Shown: piece after piece, positions 25,801-36,069 of the stretch
Layout: every line of letters begins with the position of its first letter
Position numbering within the stretch: position 1 is the stretch's first letter
NCBI GenBank assembly: GCA_019671005.1
Contig: CM033752.1
Location: 9,796,001 to 9,860,000 of the forward strand
Source: Hibiscus mutabilis
Taxonomy: Eukaryota; Streptophyta; Magnoliopsida; Malvales; Malvaceae
DNA length: 64,000 bases
Direction of reading: 5' to 3'
Program-made: the position numbers and the translations under genes
The notes under the pieces: generated by a model
What the model was told of the DNA's origin: nothing
Database searches by the model: none
The model's input: only the letters and a program-made list of their open reading frames with translations

Positions 25801-28800
25801 TGAAATTGAGGTTAAGATATTTAATCATGTTAAAAAGACCATAAATAAATATTCTAAGTAATAAAATTTGATTTAATCTTATTTCAAGGCTATTTTGTTG
25901 GGGTTTAAGGCGTGCATGTTTAAACGGGCTTTATAGTGGACCCGTTGGAATTTTAACTGAGCAAAATTTTTTGAAATTGAGGTTAAGCTATATAGTCATA
26001 TTCAAAAGCCCATAATAAAATATTTTAGCTCATAAAATTTGATGTAATCTTATTTTGCAGCCATGTTGGGGTTTAAGGCGTGCATGTCTAAATGGGCTTT
26101 ACAGTGGACCCGTTGGAATTTTAACCAAGTAAAAAGTTCTGAAATTTAGGTTAAGCTATATAATCATATTCAAAAGCCCATTATAAAAGATTTTAACTCA
26201 TAAAATTTGTTCTAATCTTATTTTTTGGTCGTTTTGTTGGGTTTAAGATGTACATGTCTAAATGGGCTTTACAGTTAACCCGTTGGAATTTTAAACGAGT
26301 AAAAAGTTTTGAAATTGAGTTTAAGCTATATAATCATATTCAAAAGCCTATAATAAAATATTTTAACTCAAAATTTGATTTAATCTTATTTTGTGACCGT
26401 TTTGTTAGATTTAAGGCGAGCATATCTAAATGGGCTTTACAGTAGACTCGTTGGAATTTTAACCAATTACAATGTTCTGAAATTGAGGTTAAACTATATA
26501 ATCAAATTCAAAAGACCGTTATAAAATATTATAATTTATAAAATTTGATTTAAACTTATTTTGTGGCCATTTTGTTGGGTTTAAGGCGTGGAAATCTAAA
26601 TGGGCTTTACAGTGGACCTGTTAGAATTTTAACTGAGTAAAAATTTATGAAAATGAGGTTAAGCTACATAATCATGTTCAAAAGCTCATAACTAAATATT
26701 CTAAGTCATAGAATTTGATTTAACCTTATTTTGCAACCCTTTTCTTGCGTTTTAAGCTGTGCGTGTTTAAAAAGGCTTTGCATTGGGACCGTTGGAGTTT
26801 TAACCGAGTAAAATTTTTGAAATTGAGGTTAAGCTATATAATCATGTTCAAAATCCCATAACTAAATATTCTAATTCATAAAATTTGATTTAAACTTTTT
26901 TTACGGCCATTTTGTTGGGTTTAAGGCGTGCGTGTTTAAACGGGCTTTACAGTGGACCCGTTGGAATTTTAACCGAGTAAAAAATTTTGAAATTGAGTTT
27001 AAGCTATATAATCATATTCAAAAGCCCATAATCAAATATTTTAACTCATAAAATTTGATTTAATCTTATTTTGCGGCCATTTTGTTGGGGTTTAAGGCGT
27101 GCATGTCTAAATGGGCTTTATAGTGGACCTGTTGGAATTTTAACTGAGTAAAAATTTCTAAAATTGAGGTTAGGCTATATAATCATATTCAAAAGTCCAT
27201 AATCAAATATTTTAACTCATAAAATTTGACTTAATTTTATTTTGTGTCCGTTTTGTTGGGTTTAAGGCATGTATGTCTAAATGAGCTTTACAGTGGACCT
27301 GTTGGATTTTTAACTGAGTAAAAAGTTTTGAAATTAAGGTTAAGCTATATAATCATGTTTAGAAGCCCATAAATAAATATTTTAAGTCATAAAAATGTGA
27401 TTTAATATTATTTTTTGGTCGTTTTGTTGGGGTTTAAGGCGTGTATGTTTAAATGTGCTTTTACAGTGGACCCGTTGGAATTTTAACCGAGTAAAAATTT
27501 CTGAAAATGAGGATATGCTATATAATCTTGTTCAAAATCGCATAAATAAATATTTTAAGTCATAAAATTTGATTTAATCTTATTTTTCGGTAATTTTGTT
27601 GGGGTTTAAGACGTGCATGTTTAAATGGGCTTTATAGTGGCCCCATTAGAATTTTAACAGAGTAAAAATTTATGAAATTGAGTTTAAGCTATATATTCAT
27701 GTTTTGTACCCCTTTTGTTGGGGTTTAAGGCGTGCATGTTTAAAAGGGCTTTGCAGTGGACCCGTTAGAATTTTAACCAAGTAAAAAGTTTTAAAGTTGA
27801 GGTTAAGCTATATAAACATATTCAAAAGCCCATAATCAAATATTTTAACTCATAAAATTTGATTTAATATTATTTTGCAGTCATTTTGTTAGGGTTTAAG
27901 GCGTGCATGCGTAAATGGGCTTTGTAGTGGACCCGTTGGAATTTTAAATGAGTAAAAACTTCTGAAATTGAGGTTAAACTATATAATCATATTCTAAAAC
28001 CCATAATAAAATATTTTAACTCATAAAATTTCATTTAATCTTATTTTTTAGGTCGTTTTGTTGGGTTTAAGGCGTGAATGTCCAAATGGGCATTACAGGA
28101 GACCTGTTGGAATTTTAACCGAACTAAATATTCTAAAATTGAGGTTAAGCTATATAATAAAATTCAAAAGTCCATAATAAAACATTTTATGTCATAAAAT
28201 TTGATTTAATCTTATTTTGTGGTTGTTTTGTTGGGGTTTAAGGCGTGCATGTCTAAATGGGCTTTATAGTGGACCCGTTGGAATTTTAACCGAGTAAAAA
28301 GTTTTGAAATAGAGGTTAAGCTATATAATCATGTTAAAAAGCCCATAACTAAATATTTTAATTCATAAAATTTTATTTAATCTTGCAGACCTTTTGTTGG
28401 GGTTTAAGGCGTGCATGTTTAAAAGGGCTTAGTAGTGGACCCGTTGGATTTTTAACCAAGTAAAAAGTTTTGAAATTTAGGTTAAGCTATATAATCATAT
28501 TCAAAAGCCCATAATAAAATATTTTAACTCATAAAATTTGATTTAATCTTATTTTGCGGCCATTTTGTTAGGGTTTAAGGCGTACATGTCAAAATGGGCT
28601 TTACAGTGGACCCGTTGGAATTTTAACTGGGTAAAAAGTTATGAAATTGAGGTTAATCTAGATAATCATATTCAAAAGCCCATAACCAAATATTTTAACT
28701 GATAAAATTTGACTTAATCATATTATGTGTCTGTTTTGTTGGGTTTAAGGCGTGCATGTCTAAATGGGATTTATAGTGGACCCGTTGGAATTGAGATTAA

Positions 28801-29320
28801 GCTATATAATCATGTTCAAAAGCCCATAAATATATATTTTAAGTCATAAAATTTGATTTAATCTTATTTGGAGCCCTTTTGTTGGGGTTTAAGGCATGCA
28901 TGTTTAAAAGGCCTTTACATTGGACTCGTTGGAATTTTAACCGACTAAAAAGTTTTAAAATTGAGGTTAAGCTATATAATCATATTCAAAAGCCGATATC
29001 AAATATTTTAACTCATAAAATTTGATTTAAGGCGTGCATGTCTAAATGAGCTTTACAGTAGACCCGTTGGAATTTTAACCAAGTAAAAATTTCTAAAAAT
29101 GGTGTTAAGCTATATAATCATGTTCAGAAGCCCATAAATAAATATTTTAAGTCATAAAATGTGATTTAATCTTATTTTTTGGCCGTTTTGTTCGGGTTGA
29201 AGGCGTGCATGTCTAAATGGGATTTATAGTGAACCTTTTAGAATTTTATCCGAGTAAAAATTTCTGAAAATGAGTTTAAGCTATATAATCATGCTCAAAA
29301 TGCCATAACTAAATATTTTA
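22851..29320. repeat. Satellite, less ordered right part of the left block
   Basis: Monomers of the same family without an obvious long block copy. Several are shortened. Near 27690 a monomer jumps from TATATTCATGTTTTG into TACCCCTTTTG. Near 28790 the stretch between GGAATT and GAGATTAAGC is missing. Near 29030 GATTTAA runs directly into GGCGTGCATG. Such damage is concentrated in the last 1.7 kb before the LTR element at 29321. Confidence 0.8.
29316..29320. other. Target site duplication TTTTA, left copy
   Basis: TTTTA directly precedes the LTR start at 29321 and recurs at 48227-48231 directly after the LTR end. Removing the insert and one TTTTA rejoins ...AAATATTTTA to AGTCATAAAATGTG, which is normal monomer sequence. 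The insertion site is therefore certain to the base. Confidence 0.93.
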
Positions 29321-29819
29321 TATAACGACCCGGATCTCGGACTCCGAGATTCAGGTTAACCGAGGCGTGGGCCTCGCATTTGGGCTATAATGTTGGGCCT
29401 TTGGGAGTCTTTTTGGGCATGTCTTAGGATATTGGGCTTGGGTTGTTGGTTTGTTGTTGGGCTAAGGTGAAGGTAAGAAGGGCAAATGGGTAAAAGCATA
29501 ATTGAAGACAAGAGAGCTTGTGGGAGGACTTTATTTTCTACAAAAAATTGAGTAAGTGATGTCATCTTGGTCCCCCTTGTTCCCTCTCTCACCCATATCC
29601 ATCTTCCACACAAGCTCCCTCATGTTCAAGGTCAAATCTTTGAGAGTTTGAGTAAGAATCTCGTTTGGGGCAAGAAGGGAAATTTGTTCAGCATCTCAAG
29701 ATCTTCTATCCAAGGTAAGATTCATTTGGAATGGCGAGGGAAGATGTTCTGCTAGGTTGAAGAAGAAGAACGAGAATGAGTTCTTGAAGGCCTCTTCATC
29801 AGCTTTAATCCAAGGTTAG
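29321..29819 (+). repeat. Outer element 5' LTR, first part
   Basis: Starts TATAACGACCCGGATCTCGG where the 3' LTR starts TGTAACAACCC; the terminal TG has become TA. It runs parallel to 45770-46248 and ends at CCAAGGTTAG, where the gag-only element is inserted. The ORFs at 29356-29755 lie within the LTR. Similar but differently bounded ORFs occur in the 3' LTR, so they do not mark a gene. Confidence 0.9.
29815..29819. other. Target site duplication GTTAG, left copy
   Basis: GTTAG lies left of the nested element and recurs at 34094-34098. The unoccupied site is preserved in the 3' LTR near 46244, reading CCAAGGTTAGTACACCAC without interruption. Confidence 0.92.
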
Positions 29820-30691
29820 AATGCAAAGAATCAAAAGTAAGTGGTTTTAGTACACTGACTAAAACGTAAAATTTTAAAGTTTGCCCTTGGTAGTAGAATA
29901 TTGAGTTGGATAATATTGTGGTATACTATTATGAGTTTAAGATGTATTCGACACTTTGTGTCGCCCGTATTTGTCACTTTATTGTGGCTCCTATATTCGA
30001 CACTTGGTGTCGACCGTATTCGTCACTTTATTGTGGCGCCCGTATCCGACACTTCGTCTCGCCCGTAAAGGACAGTACTTTATAGTACATAACTCATACC
30101 TTAATCACTTGATATTCACCTTGGGCTATATGACTTCATGAAATGAAGTATGATTTTGAGTCAAAGAATGATTGTGTTATGGTATCTTGCATTATAGAAA
30201 GTATGATTCAAAGAATATTATGCTTGTGAAAGTATCATGTTTTACTAAGTATTTTTATATATGTTACTTTCCTTATGCCTCACTAAGTTATACTTAGCAT
30301 GTATTTTGGTTATAAGCGTAGGTAATCGAAAATATTATCGGAGCTTTGCATCAACATATATTTTGGAAGGAGATTCTACGTCGACAGGTTATTTTTCGTA
30401 CTTATGACATCCTAGTTTTGTTTATGATTAGTGGCATGTATGAAATAATATGTCTATTTTGTTAAAATACCTAACCGGCCTACCTTGTAGTGGTTTTGTC
30501 GTGTATATTAAATGATATCTTATATATATAATTTTTACGCATTATTATAGAATCTTTGTGATATGATGATACCATTATTTATAAGTAAAAAAATTAATTT
30601 AGTTCCGATTTTTAAATGTAAGATGAGATTTGAATTATCGTGACATTTCTGACTCGTGTTCAGTGTATGGATATGGGAAGGGGGTGTTACA
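29820..30691 (+). repeat. Nested element 5' LTR, shortened
   Basis: 872 bp against 2004 bp for the 3' LTR. Two losses are visible. The first 31 bp (present at 32090-32120, starting TGTAATACCCC) are missing flush with the target duplication. About 1 kb corresponding to 32180-33178 is also missing, with the TTTTAAA found at both ends of the deleted stretch retained once near 29870. It ends GGTGTTACA just before the primer site. Confidence 0.88.
29949..30066 (+). repeat. 49-bp hairpin repeat, about 2.4 copies (5' LTR)
   Basis: Tandem units containing CGACACTTNGTGTCG, a 6-bp stem with a 3-nt loop, followed by CGTATTCGTCACTTTATTGTGG. The matching place in the 3' LTR (33251-33468) has about 4.4 copies, so copy number changed between the two LTRs. 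The unit length of 49 shifts frame at each copy and gives meaningless open frames. Confidence 0.85.
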
Positions 30692-30696
30692 TTTAT

Positions 30697-30708
30697 TGGT
30701 ATCAGAGC
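30697..30708 (+). promoter_or_regulatory. Primer binding site, initiator tRNA-Met type
   Basis: TGGTATCAGAGC lies five bases after the 5' LTR end. This is the standard minus-strand primer site complementary to the 3' end of plant initiator tRNA-Met, and it fixes the element's orientation. Confidence 0.92.
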
Positions 30709-30854
30709 AAAGGTTTAGCCAGTTCTGGATAAATTTGAACTCAAAGAAAGTGTTTTAAAGAGTACATGCCACTAGGATGTTGTAAATACTTGGAAATGAT
30801 ACTCGTTTGATTGAAGCAATTGCTTATTAGTTTAAGTGAATGTTATGAGTATAG

Positions 30855-32050
30855 ATGTCGGAAGGAGAAGGATCCCGACATGATACTCAGCCGATGGGCC
30901 CAGAAAATGCCAAAAGTTGGAGAGGAGGTACAATAGCCTGCACAGCAAGAGATGCCAATACAAGATCGTGGCACCTTTTTACAGGCTCTGGATGCGATTA
31001 TAAATAGACCTCCTCGGATTTATGTACCTAAAGAGTTAAAGAAGCTGCAAGCTCCCGATTTTAAAGGTGATAGTGATGCATATCCGACGTCTGCAGATTT
31101 CTGGTTAAATAATGTACAGACTATGTTGACTCGGATCGACTGTGACAACCGAGGAAAATTAGAAGGTGTAGTTTCCTTATTGAGGGAGCACGCTTTGGTT
31201 TGGTGGAATAACGTCACTACCCATGTTCTTGAAGAAGTAAACTGGCAGTTTTTCCTCCGTGAGTTTAGGAGGAAATATATTGGAAATGCCTTCATTCGGG
31301 AAATGAGGTAGCGGTTCCTGGACCTTAAGCAAGGAGATCACTCAGTGTATGAATATGAATGTGAGTTTAATAGATTGAGTAGGTTTGCTTCTGAATTGCT
31401 ACCGGACGAGAGAGCTATCACTGATAGCTTTATAAGTGGTTTAGATGCCAGATATCAAGAGGTGTTGGTGGCTATTATTCCCAGGGATTTTCAAGAAGCA
31501 GTTAATTGAGCTAAAACAATAGAGATTGTCCGAGAGAAGGCTGAAAGAGAATCTCAAAGTCAGAAAAGAAGTGCTGAGATATCTTTTACTTCGCAATCAT
31601 CAAAGCGAGGTAAAGGATATTCACAACAGAAAAGATTTGAATTTTCAGCACCTCAGGAACAAGCGAAGCAAGTTAAAAATTTCAAAAATACTTCAACAAT
31701 AATAAAGAGTTCTGGAAATAAACCCAATCCTCCTCAATGTAAGTATTGTAATCGATATCATCGTGGAGAATGTTGGAGGATTACAGGAGCCTGTTTCTGG
31801 TGTGGTGAAACGGGACATTTTGTACGTGATTGCCCGGTTCAAGATGACGGATCAGTCCAGACCGAGAGATCGGTTGGTATGTAGAGAGGTCGAGGCCGAT
31901 GATCTGCAGGATTATCCAAAGTGGGTTCTATAAGTGAAACTAAAGCTACTGTAGGTCGAGATGATCGAGCTTCAGCTAGAGTCTATCATATTCGGACACA
32001 TGATGATAGAAATGACAGAGAAGAACTCGATATTTTTACAGGTACGTTTT
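30855..32050 (+). pseudogene. Decayed Gag (capsid/nucleocapsid) of the nested element
   Basis: Gag packages the element RNA into cytoplasmic particles. An ATG at 30855 (MSEGEGS) is a plausible start, but it is out of frame with the best-preserved stretch from 30952, so a frameshift lies between. The capsid part (retrotransposon gag domain) shows KLQAPDFKGDSD, ADFWLNNV, LVWWNNV and FRRKYIGNAFIREMR, then a stop at 31309. The frame continues RFLDLKQGDHSVYEYECEFN and later reaches the nucleocapsid knuckle CFWCGETGHFVRDC (C-x2-C-x4-H-x4-C) near 31797-31838. Four in-frame stops (about 31309, 31507, 31882 and 31900) are TAG or TGA where Q or R fits, as expected from C-to-T change. The last recognisable part resembles the start of a protease region and ends at about 32050. 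Confidence 0.87.
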
Positions 32051-32074
32051 GAAAATTTGAGGACGAATTTTCTT

Positions 32075-32088
32075 AAGGGGGAGGAGAA
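32075..32088 (+). promoter_or_regulatory. Polypurine tract, nested element
   Basis: AAGGGGGAGGAGAA lies two bases before the 3' LTR (TGTAATACCCC at 32090). It primes plus-strand DNA synthesis. Confidence 0.85.
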
Positions 32089-32089
32089 T

Positions 32090-34093
32090 TGTAATACCCC
32101 AATATTTGCTTAGTGACTAAAATGCAAAGAATCAAAAGTAAGTGGTTTTAGTACAGTGTCTAAAATGTAAAATTTTAAAATTTGGCGGCTAAAGTGAAAA
32201 GTTGGGAAATTTTTTGGGATCAACATGGTAATTTTCCCAATAATTATTTTTATGGCAAAAATGAATAGTTTATCCCGGTATAAGAATTTTGGTGGGAATT
32301 AGATTTTTGGTAGGGATTTGTGTGAAAAGTTATAAAGGGGATAAGTTTCGAAAATTAATTCGAATGATTATTCGAACTCAAAAAATTATGAAAATTTTAT
32401 GAAAGTCTTAGAAAGACTTGAAGAATGTGATAGTATGGTTTTTGAATCGTTTTTATTCCGTTTAAATTTGATTCTATGCAGTATTTGGGTGAAATAAGTG
32501 AAAATGGCATTTTTGAAGATAAGTTGATGCATTAAGGGTAAAATGGTCTTTTCACCCTTACTTTATGAATATTTTTTACTATTAAGGATAAGATTAGGCA
32601 AGTTTTGGCTTGTGATTCGTTATAATTCAAGGGCAAAATAGTTAATTGACTATTAAAAGGATTTTTATATTAAATTAGATAATTGTAATGCCATTTGGCA
32701 TGAAATTAAAGAATATAAAATTTTGGATTTTGTTCATCTTCTTCCTCCTAGCCGTGGGGTTCCAAGCAAGGATTCTGATAAAAATCAAGATCGTACCAGC
32801 AGACTGGGAAAGGAAATAATTAGAGACTAATATCGAGTAGGAAATCATATTGCACTGCTAAGGTGAGTGCATACATGTTTATAAATTGTATGTTAGTTAA
32901 CATACATATTATAGGAAAACTTGTGATAAGTCGACCTAAAAGGTAAAGATTTTATAAAAGCAAAACATGTTTAGCATGATACTTTATTTTGATGATTTAA
33001 AGATTGTGGCATATTCTTTATGCTTACACATATTTTATAGCACGATATCTTCATGAAAAGTTATTGAACATATAGGAGTATGAACTGCTCCATTATGAAG
33101 ATGTTTTATATGATAAATGTATATATGTATGTATGTATGAAATTTGGGTTACCTGTCATTACTGCAAGAATTGTTTTAAAGTTTGCCCTTGGTAGTAGAA
33201 TATTGAGTTGGATAATATTGTGGTATACTATTATGAGTTTAAGATGAATTCGACACTTTGTGTCGCCCATATTCGTCACTTTATTGTGTGGTGCCTGTAT
33301 TCGACACTTGGTGTCGCCCGTATTCGTCACTTTATTGTGGCGCCTGTATTCAACACATCGTGTCACCCATATTCGTCACTTTATTGTGGCATCTGTATTC
33401 GACACTTTGTGTCACCCGTATTCGTCACTTTATTGTGGCGCCTGTATTCGACACTTCGTGTCGCCCGTAAAGGACAATACTTTATAGTACACAACTCGTA
33501 CCTTAATCACTTGATGTTCACCTTGGGCTATATGACTTCATGAAATGAAGTATGATTTTAAGTCAAAGAATGATTGTGTTATGCTATCTTGCATTACAGA
33601 AAGTATGATTCAAAGAATATTATGCTTGTGAAAGTATCATGTTTTATTAAGTATTTTTACATATGTTACTTTCCTTATGCCTCACTAAATTATACTTAGC
33701 GTGTATTTTGGTTATATCATAGGTAATCAAAAATATTAGCAGAGCTTTGCACCAACATCTCTTTTGGAAGGAGATTCTACGTCGACAGGTTATTTTCGGT
33801 ACTTATGACATCCTGGTTTTGTTTAAGATTAGTGGCATGCACGAAATAATCTGTCTATTTTGTTAAAATACCTAATCGGCCTGCCTTGTAATGGTTTTGT
33901 TGTGTATATTAAATGATACGTAATATGTATAATTTTTACGCATTATGATAGAATCTTTGTGATATGATGATATCATTATTTATAAGTAAAAAAAATATAT
34001 TTAGTCCTGATTTTTAAATGTAAGATGAGATTTGAATTATCGTGACATTTACAACTCATGTTTGGTGTATGGATACGGGAAGAGGGTGTTACA
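32090..34093 (+). repeat. Nested element 3' LTR, full length
   Basis: 2004 bp, starting TGTAATACCCC and ending GGTGTTACA, followed by the second GTTAG. It contains the stretch deleted from the 5' LTR (32180-33178) and the longer hairpin repeat. Apart from these indels the two LTRs agree closely, for example TGGCATG(T/C)A(T/C)GAAATAAT near 30432 and 33832. Confidence 0.92.
33251..33468 (+). repeat. 49-bp hairpin repeat, about 4.4 copies (3' LTR)
   Basis: Tandem repeat of a 49-bp unit. Each unit carries the short inverted repeat CGACAC...GTGTCG (variants CAACAC and GTGTCA occur) and TATTCGTCACTTTATTGTGG. Open frames in all three plus frames (33208-33543) are products of the repeat, not genes. 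Its place inside an LTR, upstream of the LTR end, suggests a regulatory or RNA-structure role; that is inference. Confidence 0.9.
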
Positions 34094-34354
34094 GTTAGTA
34101 CACCACTAACTCCTTTGAATTCCTGCAGCTCATAAAGATAGGCTTTGTGCATGATTTGGGTGTTTATGGTTTGATATGCTTGGTTGACCTCTTTAATGGC
34201 AAAATATGGGTTTGACGTTTTTAAGGCTTAAAATTGGTAGAAATCAACTTAATACTATCATCATAACTTGTAGGAATGGTTTGGGGTTTAACCTTGGGGG
34301 TTAAATAGGGTTTCTAGGTGAAACCCGCACCCAAATTTCAAAAATTGGGCAAGC

Positions 34355-34741
34355 ATACCGGTACTGGGGATAGAGTATCGGTACGCCTTAGTGTAGAAGA
34401 GGGAAGGGTTGTGAGGGGAGTACCAGTATGCCTCCTCACGTATCAGTACCTATTGCAAGGTAAGAATTCCAGTAACGCTTTTGCACACCGGTACGCATGG
34501 GGCGTATCGGTACACACTATTACATTGCCTGGGGGAGGCTTAGCGTACTGGTACGCGTGGATAGGAGTACCGGTACAGTTGTAGATCAGTACGTGGCAAT
34601 CTTAGTATCGATACGGGCTGGGCATATTAGTACGGCTTGAGGGTTCAATTCTTTCGAACCTAAAATGAGTATGGGTACTCATGGCTGAGTATCGGTACCT
34701 AGAGGGGAGTACCGATACCCATATATGAGTACCAGTACTCG
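34355..34741 (+). repeat. Array of GTACCGGTAC-like palindromes in the LTR (5' copy)
   Basis: About 17 irregularly spaced occurrences of TA(C/T)(C/T)(G/A)GTAC or close variants, many of them within the ten-base palindrome GTACCGGTAC or GTATCGGTAC, often flanked by GAG or GCG. The same array occurs at 46503-46878 in the 3' LTR. The motif is preserved while spacers drift, which points to repeated protein-binding sites or to a decayed short tandem repeat. Confidence 0.8.
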
Positions 34742-35298
34742 CTAGGCAATCTGCCCAAGAATTTTGAGGTTGCGTTCAAGGGTTCTACAATTCGAGGCAA
34801 AGGGCCCTAAGGGTCTGTTAAGGTGTAAAATGAATATTAAAACTGAGAAATGGAGATTTAAACCCCATGTATGAAATAAATGGCTAATGACTCGTTATAC
34901 ATTGGTAAACTATGTGAGGTGGTAACCCATAGGGATCCTAGGTGGATCGTTGATGTTGTAGGGTAATCTAGGCCCTTGCTGTGTGCGAAAGAGGCACCTA
35001 TAAGGTTAAGTCTTATCGAATAATAAGATAAAATAATAAGGACAGCTAATGTGTACCTTCATAACATACTAATAAATAGATAAGCTCAATAGGGTGGTAT
35101 AATAATTGATAGAAACCATAAGGTGAGGGTAAGTGTGTTAAATCTGTTTACGGTAAGACCCTTGTGTTGAGGTTGAGTGTTGTGTGGCGACTAGGGTCCT
35201 TGCTATGTGTTGATGGGACGCCTAGATAGTCGAGTTATCCTTTGTTGTTAAGATTTGGATATCCTAAGTGTGTTGCAACACCTTGAAGACTCCCGAAT

Positions 35299-35536
35299 GT
35301 AGGATCCCGATGCTTTATGGATGCGGGCCTCATTCGAAGATGCTTGATAAGAGATCCCGAGTATAGATGTAGGATCTCGATGCTATGTGGACGTGGGCCT
35401 CATCCCTTTGAGTATAGGATCCCGATGCTATTTGGAAGTGGGCCTTACTCGTAGTGTAGGATCCCGATGCTTTATGGACGTTGGTCTCACTCATGTGTAG
35501 GATTTTGATGCTTGGTGGACGCGGACCTCACTTAAT
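35299..35536 (+). repeat. GTAGGATCCCGATGC tandem repeats in the LTR (5' copy)
   Basis: Five degenerate units of about 45-65 bp, each with GTAGGATCCCGATGCT-TGTGGACG-GGGCCTCA and an ACTC or ATTC join. The same set is at 47411-47647 in the 3' LTR. Non-coding. Confidence 0.82.
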
Positions 35537-36069
35537 GTTGTTGGTGTTATCTGTGTGATGCTAGGTAAACGTACGAGATACTTGTATGAGCTGTGTGCGT
35601 GATCATACATTCATAATGCTATGTGTTTAGGCGGATATAGCAGCGCCATCTTTATCTTGCCATGATATCATTCTTGTTGCATTGTTTTATTTATGATTTG
35701 CATGAAGCATGGTTGTGTGGTGGTGTATTCACTGAGCTTTGTTAGCTCAGCGTTCGGAATAGTTGTTTCCGTTCGCAAGTTAGTAGGTTTGGCTCTTTCT
35801 TGAAGGAGCACCATCAGGGAAGGATTCCAGCGCCTCGTCTCCATAGAGTACAGCACTTAGGTCCTTGGGCTATGATTCGTAGGAACCTATTATATATTGG
35901 AAATTGTATTTGGATTTTCAAACGACCGAGTCAAAGGTTTATAATGTAATTTTAAAAAGGAGCTCCACTGTATATGGTTTTGAATATTTATTATATTTTA
36001 TTGGGTTGTAATTAAATGGATTTGTGGATTGGGCAAAACTAGGTCAAATTGGTTTGGATGGGTTTCAGG

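Larger units (their letters stand above)
1..29320. repeat. 170-bp satellite array, left block
   Basis: Head-to-tail tandem array with a monomer of about 170 bp. Successive copies of the anchor CCCGTTGGAATTTTAACC start about 168-172 bp apart, for example near 2604, 2775, 2946, 3114 and 3286. A typical monomer is about 32% GC. Recognisable parts in order are the anchor, GAGTAAAAAGTTTTGAAATTG, AGGTTAAGCTATATAATCAT, AAGCCCATAA, AAATTTGATTTAATCTTATT, TTGTTGGGTTTAAGGCGTGC and ATGTCTAAATGGGCTTTACA. Length divided by period gives about 170 copies. The array is open at the left window edge. On the right it is cut in mid-monomer by an LTR element and continues at 48232. Monomer length and context suggest a centromeric or pericentromeric satellite; that is inference. 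No gene is seen inside it; the few ORFs of 60-65 codons are chance. Confidence 0.97.
29820..34093 (+). mobile_element. Nested gag-only LTR retrotransposon (TR-GAG type)
   Basis: A 4.3-kb element inserted in the outer 5' LTR with TSD GTTAG. Order: 5' LTR 29820-30691, tRNA-iMet primer site 30697-30708, gag remnant 30855-32050, purine tract 32075-32088, 3' LTR 32090-34093. The internal region is only about 1.4 kb. After the Gag knuckle the reading passes a short stretch resembling the start of a gypsy protease region (ending near TGTF) and then jumps straight to the 3'-terminal GAGGACGAATTTTC motif. Protease core, RT, RNase H and integrase are all absent. This matches the known TR-GAG class of non-autonomous plant gypsy elements. 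It must have been moved by enzymes of a related autonomous element. Confidence 0.88.
34099..36069 (+). repeat. Outer element 5' LTR, second part
   Basis: Continues the 5' LTR after the nested insertion, parallel to 46250 to about 48185. It holds the GTACCGGTAC-type array (34355-34741) and the GGATCCCGATGC repeats (35299-35536). Similarity stops near GGTTTGGATGGGTTTCAGG at about 36069. The last 40 or so bases of the LTR, which should end in GTGTTACA, and the primer site are absent, so a deletion took the LTR-internal junction. The 34318-34584 ORF is inside the palindrome array and is not a gene. Confidence 0.87.

Noticed and set aside
1..29320. Regularly spaced repeats resembling a CRISPR array
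   Set aside because: Units are contiguous 170-bp monomers without unique spacers, in a plant genome.
33208..33543. Overlapping ORFs of 70-111 codons in several frames
   Set aside because: The 49-bp unit is open in all three plus frames and shifts frame each copy. The ORFs are produced by the LTR minisatellite, not by a gene.
34318..34584. 88-codon ORF
   Set aside because: Lies within the LTR palindrome array; the matching region of the 3' LTR does not preserve it.
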